Notes: generated by a model not told the origin, from the sequence alone. Positions 1 through 5,047 are shown, counted from the first letter of the stretch. The stretch is DNA of 9,239 nt from CAYGZM01 sp964354365 (GCA_964354365.1 CAYGZM010000149.1:1-9239), one strand, 5' to 3'. Made by a program: numbers and translations.

Positions 1-215
1 TCTATATCACCCTAATCTCCCCCTTCACCCCCTTGTTGGCCCGCAACTTTACGTTGCCGGTTTTCTCTTCCGCCGTTCCCCCGCAGGCAATCGCTCCCCC
101 CCTTGACCCGATCTTAAATCTGAAATCTTAAATCTTAAATCTGAAATCCATTTCCTCACCCCCCCATCCAAAGCCAGATTCAGCCAGACCCCCATTTCCT
201 TAATCAACATCGCCG
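1..215. repeat. Repeat-rich intergenic DNA with CTKAAAT heptad array
   Basis: No gene is supported here. The + strand is pyrimidine-rich with many C runs. Positions 113-147 hold five tandem heptads in the order CTTAAAT, CTGAAAT, CTTAAAT, CTTAAAT, CTGAAAT. The same CTGAAAT unit reappears singly at 3079-3085 and next to a CATAAAT variant at 3137-3150. A minus-strand reading frame crosses the array, but its residues there are simply the translated heptads. A small GCAAC/GTTGC hairpin lies near 42-56. From memory, arrays of this kind are scattered through Phycisphaerae draft genomes; their role is unknown. Confidence 0.75.
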
Positions 216-422
216 TTGGCCCAGACGCCCTATTCTTATACAAGGACTTTCTTTGCGCCAAATAAATGTCGCATATCCCGACCCCAAGGATATAATTACA
301 AAACAGCAGTGGATTTGGGCAACTTGGGCGACGAGATAATTGATTCCGCCAAAGGCGGTATTATAAAACGAACCACAGACCCCGTTCTGAGCGAATTCGA
401 AGAATCTATTGCACGGATTTAG
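216..422 (+). CDS. Doubtful 68-aa ORF, possibly a gene remnant
   Basis: This frame starts at a TTG with no convincing Shine-Dalgarno sequence and runs to TAG at 420-422. The second half has ordinary soluble-protein composition, with an acidic stretch of the type VDLGNLGDEIIDSAKGG and a C-terminus SEFEESIARI, so it could be the tail of a decayed gene. The first third is unlike protein. A CCGCC-AAA-GGCGG hairpin (346-358) sits inside the frame and encodes SAKGG, which may mean that part is structural or repeat DNA. I do not recognise the family. It may not be translated. Confidence 0.2.
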   Translation: MAQTPYSYTRTFFAPNKCRISRPQGYNYKTAVDLGNLGDEIIDSAKGGIIKRTTDPVLSEFEESIARI

Positions 423-441
423 AAATAGCAAATTGAACCGC

Positions 442-464
442 CATAGAGACCACAGAGGTCTATG
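442..464 (+). promoter_or_regulatory. Hairpin next to the ribosome binding site of the 36-aa ORF
   Basis: CATAG-(AG)-ACC at 442-451 can pair with GGTCTATG at 457-464 around a five-base loop, leaving a two-base bulge. The right arm ends at the first base of GAAAGGA, which contains the Shine-Dalgarno sequence for the ATG at 477. In an mRNA this would place the ribosome binding site at the foot of a stem, so it could modulate initiation. This is inference from pairing only. The arms are short and could be chance. Confidence 0.3.
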
Positions 465-476
465 AAAGGAAAAGCG

Positions 477-587
477 ATGGCTAGGAAGAAGATGAAGAAG
501 AAATGTGCTAAAAAGAAAGCTGTTCGAAAAGCATCAAGAAAGAAGATGCATGGGGGCACACATAGTACAGGACCAAGAAAAAGCTAA
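477..587 (+). CDS. 36-aa Lys/Arg-rich small protein with STGPRK C-terminus
   Basis: ATG at 477 follows AAAGGA (465-470) at six bases spacing. An in-frame ATG at 462 would add five residues but has only a cramped GAGG, so 477 is preferred. The product is 36 residues and extremely basic: MARKKMKKKCAKKK, then AVRKASRKKMHGG and THSTGPRKS. It has one Cys (residue 10), no acidic residue and no membrane segment, so a nucleic-acid-binding or otherwise polyanion-binding peptide is plausible. The C-terminal STGPRK recurs at the end of the next reading frame (608-787), which suggests the two are related. The stop is 20 bases before that next ATG, compatible with one operon. I do not recognise the family and give it no function. 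The start context and shared motif argue against a chance ORF. Confidence 0.5.
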   Translation: MARKKMKKKCAKKKAVRKASRKKMHGGTHSTGPRKS

Positions 588-607
588 CAATTCATGGAGT
601 AAGGAAA

Positions 608-787
608 ATGCCAAAAGGCAACGATCAAGGGAAACAGCAGAAATCGCAGCCGACTCAGAGTCAAAAGATAACTCTTAATGAGTCAGCGTGAGGCAAAGGT
701 TCTGGAGATGCAGGCGGTCTCCAAAGGTTCAAGAAAGGTAGCGCCGCTGATGGCACTGGCAGCACTGGTCCGAGGAAAAAAGAATGA
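608..787 (+). pseudogene. Small basic ORF interrupted by in-frame TGA, with STGPRK C-terminus
   Basis: ATG at 608 follows TAAGGA, closely spaced. The frame reads 27 residues rich in Gln, Ser and Lys (MPKGNDQGKQQKSQ... NESA), meets TGA at 689-691, then stays open for 31 more codons (GKGSGDAGGLQRFKK..., ending GSTGPRKKE) to TGA at 785-787. Two observations support the second half being coding: its end matches the STGPRK C-terminus of the preceding 36-aa ORF, and its terminal TGA overlaps the ATG of the next gene as ATGA, the usual geometry of translational coupling. The simplest reading is a nonsense mutation or sequencing error in a gene of about 59 residues. Alternatives are a true 27-aa peptide, or readthrough of UGA. 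Other genes in the window also end in TGA, so global UGA reassignment is unlikely. No function is assigned. Confidence 0.45.
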
Positions 788-1161
788 AAGTCAAAGATTA
801 CAGGAAAGACTATCAGGAATTCTCCGGCAAACTAAGTGATAACGCAAGGAAACTTGCTTTTGCAGGGATTGCGATTATCTGGATTTTCAAGCAAGAAAAA
901 GAGGGGACATTCATCTTGCCGGGGCAACTAAAACTGGCAATGACGATGTTCGTTATTTCTCTCTCGTTGGATCTCTTGCAGTATATCTACCAGACAATAC
1001 TCTGGGGCACGTTTCACAGGCATTACGAGAAAAAGTTGAAGAGTGAAGATTCTGAGTTGACGGCTTCAAAGTACTTCAACTGGCCGGCGATATTCTTCTT
1101 CTGGTCCAAAGTGATAGCGTTGGTTATCGGGTACATTCTAGTACTATGTTTTCTTTTCTAG
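784..1161 (+). CDS. Conserved hypothetical three-TM membrane protein
   Basis: The protein has 125 residues. It begins with a charged N-terminus (KVKDYRKDYQEFSGKLSDNARK), then has three hydrophobic segments at about 23-36 (LAFAGIAIIWIFK), 49-72 and 100-125. A basic cytoplasmic-type segment with a HRHYEKKLKSEDSE stretch lies between the second and third. The third helix runs to the very C-terminus (VLCFLF), so there is no soluble tail. The ATG overlaps the stop of the preceding frame (ATGA), and GAGGA upstream can act as ribosome binding site. The arrangement 'S...ARxLAFAGIAIIWIFK ... FVISLSLDLLQY' resembles unnamed proteins I have seen in other bacteria, but I know no function. Inner-membrane location is inferred from hydrophobicity. 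Its coupling to a basic small ORF suggests joint expression. Confidence 0.8.
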   Translation: MKVKDYRKDYQEFSGKLSDNARKLAFAGIAIIWIFKQEKEGTFILPGQLKLAMTMFVISLSLDLLQYIYQTILWGTFHRHYEKKLKSEDSELTASKYFNWPAIFFFWSKVIALVIGYILVLCFLF

Positions 1162-1186
1162 CGTAGAGAGTGTTTGATTGATATTG

Positions 1187-1202
1187 TGTGACTATTGTCA
1201 CA
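1187..1202 (+). promoter_or_regulatory. Perfect TGTGA-N6-TCACA palindrome, CRP/FNR-type site
   Basis: TGTGAC-TATT-GTCACA is an exact match to the symmetric TGTGA-N6-TCACA consensus known for CRP-family regulators. It lies in the 58-base gap between two membrane-protein genes, 17 bases before the ATG at 1220 and just before the AAAGGA ribosome binding site. That close, it would act as an operator overlapping the transcript start or leader rather than as a classical upstream activator site. As RNA it could equally form a 6-bp stem with a TATT loop next to the ribosome binding site. No clear -35/-10 pair was found beside it. Confidence 0.4.
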
Positions 1203-1219
1203 ACCAAAGGATTTAGGCT

Positions 1220-1846
1220 ATGGCTATTATTGCTTCTACTGAGCTCACCTTAGGGCTAATATTGGGTCTTCCCTTCCTTCTTGTGATTGTTGTAAATGCG
1301 ACTAGCCCCCTCTTAGAAGCGAAGAAGAAGCGGCGTCGATCCTGTAAAGCCGACATCCAAGAGGGACTTGGGAACGACCTGCTAGAATGGGAAGATCTTG
1401 ATATTGTCGCGCAACGATGGAATCAGAGCAGGGCAGATATTCACTATATTCTCTCAGATCTTCTTCATGAAAGCCTTTCAGCAAAAGACGAGAAGGGGAA
1501 ACAACTTTACCAGAAGGTAAAAGGACTACTGAAGAAACAGCAAAGCTCTGAGCCGTTTTCTGAACTGCCTGAAAGTATCCGCATTCATGTTGAAGGTATT
1601 TCTTCGAGATTTGCGAAGGATGGGGATGAAGTTTTGCGCCCACTAGTCACAGCGATATGTGACACTATTGTTGAGGCGGATAATAAAGCCAGTGCCCAGC
1701 GTGCAATCACAAAGTATAGCTTTGTCGTTGGCATCACCAGCTTACTGATTGCCATCGCGAGTCTTGTATTTGCGCTGTCAGAGATAAGAGATCATGCTGC
1801 CCAAACAGATCCAAATAACTCGACCTCGATTGAATCCACGGGATAG
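1220..1846 (+). CDS. Hypothetical protein with N- and C-terminal TM helices
   Basis: The protein has 208 residues. A hydrophobic segment at about 8-26 is followed by a strongly basic stop-transfer patch (EAKKKRRRSCK, 34-43). A soluble helical domain with mixed charge runs from about 45 to 160 and includes LPESIRIHVEGISSRF near 116. A second TM segment lies at about 166-187, followed by a short hydrophilic tail rich in Asn, Ser and Thr. With the basic patch inside, the central domain is cytoplasmic and held to the inner membrane at both ends. AAAGGA at 1205-1210 is a plausible ribosome binding site with nine bases spacing. The same-strand gene 58 bases upstream suggests co-transcription, although the palindrome in that gap could give separate control. 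I do not recognise the family. No catalytic motif is visible. Confidence 0.75.
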   Translation: MAIIASTELTLGLILGLPFLLVIVVNATSPLLEAKKKRRRSCKADIQEGLGNDLLEWEDLDIVAQRWNQSRADIHYILSDLLHESLSAKDEKGKQLYQKVKGLLKKQQSSEPFSELPESIRIHVEGISSRFAKDGDEVLRPLVTAICDTIVEADNKASAQRAITKYSFVVGITSLLIAIASLVFALSEIRDHAAQTDPNNSTSIESTG

Positions 1847-2025
1847 GGATCATATAGCAGTGAAGTGGGCAGTCAGAAACGCGACAAGCCGCGTTTTCAG
1901 TCTGGAAAGAGCGTTTTGCAGTACAGATGTGGTTTTCAGCCACCTTACATCATGACGGTGTAAACTTACATCGCGGCATTGGAAGGCTGCATTGAGGCGT
2001 TGTTAGCTGGTTAAGAGAGGCAATT
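1847..2025 (+). other. Structured 179-base intergenic segment with stacked hairpins
   Basis: No ORF is supported here. Two hairpins are visible: AAACGCG/CGCGTTT at 1877-1896 around a six-base loop, followed by TTTC, and TTACATC/GGTGTAA at 1945-1963 with one G-T pair and a five-base loop. A short GTGG/CCAC pairing at 1929-1943 lies between them. The first might be a weak terminator or attenuator. An outer imperfect inverted repeat (1811-1832 with 1990-2010) encloses the whole segment and is discussed as an attC-like candidate. At the 3' end, AAGAGAGG (2013-2020) is the ribosome binding site of the next gene. Confidence 0.4.
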
Positions 2026-2874
2026 ATGGAAGCACTCATACTCATAATTATTGCTGTTACCATCATTATTATTATTGCTGGTACCATCATTATTTACTTT
2101 CTTCCCAAAGTCTCAAAGAAAACGGGACCATCAAGCACAGCAGCTAAATCGCCGAGTAGAAAAGCAAGTGCCCAAACCAACTCAAAATTTGACAGCGATC
2201 CTGATTGGCTGCGAAATCGCTGGAAGTTAGCGCAAGCCCAGCAGCAGGCAGGCTTGGCTGGAATATTCCCCGAATGGTACTTTGATCAGATTACAGAGCG
2301 CCAACTTAACAAGCTTCATGAACTCGGAATATCTATTAAAGGAAAGAAGATCACGAAAGGGCAGGCGTCTGATTTGATTGGCATGCATGAGCCCGCCGAT
2401 GAAGACACGCTGCAAATTTTGACGTTCTTCAAAGTACCGACCAGAGGCATGAATCAAACGAAGGCGCGACATGAAATTGCACTGATATTTGATGATGAAG
2501 TAAAAGCGCAGGCATGGAAGAATAGGCGGCCTTCACAAATTCAAAAGGAATTCTTCATGTTTTTCGCCATTAAGCCTGAGAAAGGCATGACAAATACAGA
2601 GGCATCTAAGCTGATATCAAATCATGAATCTGCCCTTGCAGAAAAGGAAGACCCCCAGCTTGATGAATGGGAAGCATTCCAGGAAATAATTGATGAGCTA
2701 TCTGATCGCGATTTTAGGGAAGATTACCAGATTAAGAAACCGAGCATTACCCTTATCAAGAATGCTCTTGCCAGTCTGCAAAAAGAAGGCAAATCCTATC
2801 GGGATGCCGCAGATGAAATTGAGGCGGTAATAGAAAAGATGCTCGATCTTGAGCCGGCGCTTAGGCGGGGATAA
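2026..2874 (+). CDS. Membrane-anchored protein with four degenerate helical repeats
   Basis: The protein has 282 residues. The start is fixed by AAGAGAGG five bases upstream of ATG. Residues 4-25 form a very Ile-rich TM anchor encoded by a 24-bp tandem duplication. A Ser/Ala/Lys-rich linker follows (about 30-55). The soluble part carries repeats of the form 'xxQxxxLxxLGIxxxxxxTKxxASxLI' at about 90-118, 126-155, 169-198 and 240-269; the last two are diverged. Small units of this shape (TEKQ..L..LG....TK.EAS.LI) occur, from memory, as accessory segments in varied bacterial proteins, and I know no settled role for them. A WEAFQEIIDELSDRDF acidic helix lies between repeats three and four. The single N-terminal helix suggests that most of the protein is on one side of the membrane, probably the cytoplasm. 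No enzyme motif is visible. Codon use is AT-richer than in the genes after 3400. Confidence 0.8.
   Translation: MEALILIIIAVTIIIIIAGTIIIYFLPKVSKKTGPSSTAAKSPSRKASAQTNSKFDSDPDWLRNRWKLAQAQQQAGLAGIFPEWYFDQITERQLNKLHELGISIKGKKITKGQASDLIGMHEPADEDTLQILTFFKVPTRGMNQTKARHEIALIFDDEVKAQAWKNRRPSQIQKEFFMFFAIKPEKGMTNTEASKLISNHESALAEKEDPQLDEWEAFQEIIDELSDRDFREDYQIKKPSITLIKNALASLQKEGKSYRDAADEIEAVIEKMLDLEPALRRG
2047..2094 (+). repeat. 24-bp tandem duplication encoding the TM anchor
   Basis: Positions 2047-2070 and 2071-2094 are directly adjacent 24-base copies differing at one base (T2057 versus G2081). They stay in frame and encode IIAVTIII then IIAGTIII, residues 8-23 of the protein that starts at 2026. Together they make most of its hydrophobic helix. 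Confidence 0.9.
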
Positions 2875-3290
2875 TTAAAGGAAGGTGTCCGGTACATTTT
2901 TCGGCTGCCTCTGTAAACCTCTGGCCAGCAGGCCTGTTGAAAAACCCCGCAATTCATTGTGATTCTTCTGATTGACTACCCGGCCCTTTTCCTCAAGAAC
3001 CCTTTTTTCCCCCAAATACGCAATACGACACCTGTCCCAACGCCATTTGTCGGAATCCCACACAACCAAAAACCCAATCTGAAATTGACGCGCAGCGCCA
3101 TCCTGAGCGAGCCATAGGCGAGTCGAAGGACCTAATCATAAATCTGAAATCCCCCACCCCGCCCTCCACGCCTTTACAATCCCAGGCCTTACTTTAGTCA
3201 CTTTAGCTCACTTTAGTTCACTTTAGTTCACTTCTCTTCCCCCCCCATCCACTCATTCTCTCATCCACCCATCTACTCTATAAGAATTCA
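2875..3290. repeat. Interspersed-repeat intergenic region
   Basis: No gene is supported in this stretch, which continues up to the promoter at 3292. It is a string of short elements. A GGTGTCCGGTACATTTTTCGG motif starts at 2884. An AGCAGGCCTGTT palindrome with downstream GAAAAACC lies at 2928-2945. A CCTGAGCGAG / GGCGAGTCGAAGGAC segment lies at 3102-3132 with its internal GCGAG repeated. CTGAAAT units lie at 3079-3085 and 3144-3150, and decamer repeats at 3190-3233. The first two motifs resemble, from memory, sequences flanking REP-associated transposase genes, but no transposase ORF is present. A 64-codon minus-strand frame (2875-3069) is only translated repeat. Confidence 0.65.
3190..3233 (+). 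repeat. CTTTAGTTCA decamer tandem repeat
   Basis: Three ten-base units CTTTAGYTCA lie at 3201-3230, preceded by a nine-base variant (ACTTTAGTC) and followed by a partial CTTC. It is too short and has no spacers, so it is not a CRISPR array. It sits about 60 bases before the promoter at 3292 and might have been seeded by slippage. Confidence 0.85.
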
Positions 3291-3291
3291 C

Positions 3292-3320
3292 TTGACATCT
3301 AACTCGCAATGTGATATAAT
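3292..3320 (+). promoter_or_regulatory. Consensus sigma70 promoter with extended -10
   Basis: TTGACA (3292-3297) and TATAAT (3315-3320) are exact consensus hexamers with the ideal 17-base spacer, and TG at 3312-3313 supplies an extended -10 element. Transcription would begin near 3327 and leave an AT-rich leader of about 80 bases before the ATG at 3409. The leader contains runs of AATCA-type units and ends in AAAGGGAGGT (3392-3401), a near-ideal Shine-Dalgarno sequence seven bases from the start codon. This predicts strong constitutive expression of the downstream gene in a housekeeping-sigma context. No operator was recognised. Confidence 0.85.
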
Positions 3321-3408
3321 ACATACCTAACTAATAGAGCATTCTTATTTAAGACTAAATAATCAATAATCAATCATCACTAATCAATTGTAAAGGGAGG
3401 TCCAAATC

Positions 3409-4356
3409 ATGACTACCGAAGCCAGAATCCACGCAAACCGCCTAAACGCCCAAAAATCCACCGGCCCCAACACCCCACAAGGCAAGGCCGTCGTCTCACA
3501 AAACGCCCTCAAGCACGGCCTGTCCGCCCGCCACGACGTAATCACCACCGAAAGCCAGGCCGATTTCGACCTCCACCGCGATAGCCTCCTCGCCGAGCTC
3601 GCCCCCATCGGCCCAATGGAATCAATCCTCGCAGACCGCATAGTAAGCCTCTCATGGCGCCTAAAACGCGCCGACCTAATCCAAAACCAGGCAATCGACG
3701 CATTAACCGAAGAAGACGCCACAAACCCACTGGCCAAACTCGCCAAATCCTTCGGCCTAAAAGGCTTACCCCTCCCGCAACCCGACCCTGCCGACTCGAA
3801 TCCCGACCTTACCCTCGGCCAAATCGCCCTAAAAGACTTCTCAAACGCAAGAGTCCTCGACCGCCTCCTGATGTACGAAAGAAGAATAGAGCACAGCCTC
3901 TACAAAACAACCCTCGAACTCCAAAGACTCCATCTCCTCAAAACCCTCGAACCTTCAGAACCAAATCTCGAACCCGAAGCCCGCTATTTAGCCCCCGGCC
4001 CTGTGCCGGGGGGCAGCACAGAACCAAACAACACCCCCGAACCCGCAGCCGCAGATCCGACAAGGCCGGACACCCCCGTGGCAGAAAGAATCGAGTATCA
4101 AGAATCCAGCATCATTGCGCAAAACAAACCCAATTTCAAAATGGGCAATATAAACATAAGTACAGCAACAGTAAAGGCTTATGCCAAAGAACAACGAACA
4201 ATGAACACCGAACGTTATCCAAAACAAACCCAATCAAACCCAATTTCAAACGATCAAAGCCAATTTCAAACCCACAAACAGCTTACCCCGCTTGCCGGAC
4301 GAGAGATTACCACGTCGTCCTTCTCCGCCATTGACAATTCGCCCCATATCTATTAG
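3409..4356 (+). CDS. KSTGP-family hypothetical protein with repeat-derived C-terminal tail
   Basis: The protein has 315 residues. Its N-terminus carries the motif NAQKSTGPNTPQGKA followed by NALKHGL (residues 13-38), which I recognise as the hallmark of a multi-copy family of unknown function common in Planctomycetes and some Acidobacteria. Residues about 50-180 are predicted helical, with Arg- and Leu-rich segments (LADRIVSLSWRLKRADLIQ; ARVLDRLLMYERRIEHSLYKTTLELQRL). From about residue 190 the protein becomes Pro-rich and then Asn/Gln-rich (IIAQNKPNF, PKQTQSNPISNDQSQF). That tail is encoded by interspersed repeats and a GC hairpin, so it is probably unstructured. There is no signal peptide or TM helix, so it is likely cytoplasmic. 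The start is fixed by AAAGGGAGGT and the promoter at 3292. No catalytic motif is visible. Association with mobile or repeated DNA is suspected, not shown. Confidence 0.85.
   Translation: MTTEARIHANRLNAQKSTGPNTPQGKAVVSQNALKHGLSARHDVITTESQADFDLHRDSLLAELAPIGPMESILADRIVSLSWRLKRADLIQNQAIDALTEEDATNPLAKLAKSFGLKGLPLPQPDPADSNPDLTLGQIALKDFSNARVLDRLLMYERRIEHSLYKTTLELQRLHLLKTLEPSEPNLEPEARYLAPGPVPGGSTEPNNTPEPAAADPTRPDTPVAERIEYQESSIIAQNKPNFKMGNINISTATVKAYAKEQRTMNTERYPKQTQSNPISNDQSQFQTHKQLTPLAGREITTSSFSAIDNSPHIY
3991..4014. repeat. GC-rich hairpin inside the 3409-4356 coding region
   Basis: CCCCCGGC (3992-3999) pairs with GCCGGGGG (4005-4012) around a five-base loop, and flanking G/C bases can extend it. 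It encodes the LAPGPVPGG segment. It marks the point where the conserved part of the protein ends and repeat-derived sequence begins, so it may be an inserted palindromic repeat. Confidence 0.6.
4121..4270 (+). repeat. AAAACAAACCCAAT / CAATTTCAAA repeats
   Basis: AAAACAAACCCAAT occurs at 4121-4134 and 4221-4234. CAATTTCAAA occurs at 4131-4140, 4241-4250 and 4261-4270. Between them lies a segment of the form AAGAACAACGAACAATGAACACC. All are inside the reading frame of the KSTGP-family gene. They give K/N/P/Q-rich peptides in the other frames too, as expected of repeat DNA captured by an ORF. Confidence 0.85.
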
Positions 4357-4414
4357 ACACATACCGTGCGCTAATACTCTATCGCTTGTCGTCTTTTTGT
4401 CGGAAGTATAAGCT

Positions 4415-4996
4415 ATGAGAACCATCACGGCAGTTGCGTTGCTGACGACCCTTATGCTCGTCGGCGGATGCGCCTCGGACGAAAGTTACATCAAGACCGG
4501 CTTCGAGTTCTCCGCTCTGGATAAAATTGCCGTCATCGACGTCCGGGGTGATATCAACACAGACGCGGCAAAGAATCAAATCGCCGACCTATTCGAGGCC
4601 GAGCTGATCAAAAAAGGCTACACGCCAATGGACCGCGCCCGCGCCCAAACCCTGCTCAGGGAGCAGCAGTCCCAGGCCCTGGATTTGGCCGGTCCGAGAG
4701 ACGCTGCCCGTGCCGGACTCATCCTCAATGTCCCAGCCGTGCTTGTAATAGACATCCCTGAATTAGGCGAGGAGATGACCATAACAGCAAAAATGATAGA
4801 CGCTGAGACAGGCGGGATCCTGTGGATGGCCGACGACTCGGGCGGCATCGGCGCCACACTCGCCGCAATCTTAAGGCCGGGACCCGCAATGCCCGACCAA
4901 ACAAGCCAGGGCCTCTCGCCCCACAAGGCCAGCCAGGCAAAGACAATAATAAAAAAGATGTGTAAGACCCTGCCCGCCGCAGCCCGCCGAAAATGA
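4415..4996 (+). CDS. CsgG-like outer-membrane-type lipoprotein
   Basis: The protein has 193 residues. A lipoprotein signal MRTITAVALLTTLMLVGGC gives a lipidated Cys19. Residues about 35-150 have the look of the CsgG / PBP-activator fold: a strand KIAVIDVRG (37-45), a helix AAKNQIADLFEAELIKKGY (51-69), then DRARAQTLLREQQSQALDL, PAVLVIDIPELGEEMTITAKMIDAETGGILW and a short Gly-rich loop. In this superfamily, members form curli-type secretion pores or bind periplasmic partners. This protein is shorter than CsgG itself and could be a periplasmic accessory lipoprotein. The C-terminus is basic (AAARRK). GGAAG at 4402-4406 is a modest ribosome binding site. It starts 58 bases after the KSTGP gene and is convergent with the glycine-zipper gene, from which it is separated by a shared terminator. 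The family assignment rests on pattern recognition only. Confidence 0.75.
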   Translation: MRTITAVALLTTLMLVGGCASDESYIKTGFEFSALDKIAVIDVRGDINTDAAKNQIADLFEAELIKKGYTPMDRARAQTLLREQQSQALDLAGPRDAARAGLILNVPAVLVIDIPELGEEMTITAKMIDAETGGILWMADDSGGIGATLAAILRPGPAMPDQTSQGLSPHKASQAKTIIKKMCKTLPAAARRK

Positions 4997-5047
4997 CACC
5001 GCCCCTAAACTCTGCCGCCTCCGCCCCGCACAATCTGCAGAAATAAA

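Noticed and set aside
49..261. 70-codon minus-strand ORF through the heptad array
   Set aside because: Its middle (ISDLRFKISDLR) is just the translated heptads, and no ribosome binding site or family resemblance supports it.
608..691. Genome-wide UGA reassignment as the explanation for the in-frame TGA
   Set aside because: Other confident genes here (4415-4996, 6943-8691) end naturally in TGA, so UGA is a stop in this genome.
2875..3069. 64-codon minus-strand ORF beside the 282-aa gene
   Set aside because: It is translated interspersed repeat (the RGFSTGLLARGL part comes from the AGCAGGCCTGTT element), with no ribosome binding site.
3190..3233. Possible CRISPR array
   Set aside because: Units are only 9-10 bases and directly adjacent, with no spacers. 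It is a simple tandem repeat.
3654..4334. 226-codon + strand ORF overlapping the KSTGP-family gene
   Set aside because: It is a shifted-frame shadow, rich in Arg, Pro and Lys, with no ribosome binding site. The overlapping frame has the family motif, promoter and Shine-Dalgarno sequence.
4331..4359. TTGACA at 4331 as a promoter for the CsgG-like gene
   Set aside because: The hexamer 17 bases downstream (TAGACA) matches only half of the -10 consensus, so it is not supported.
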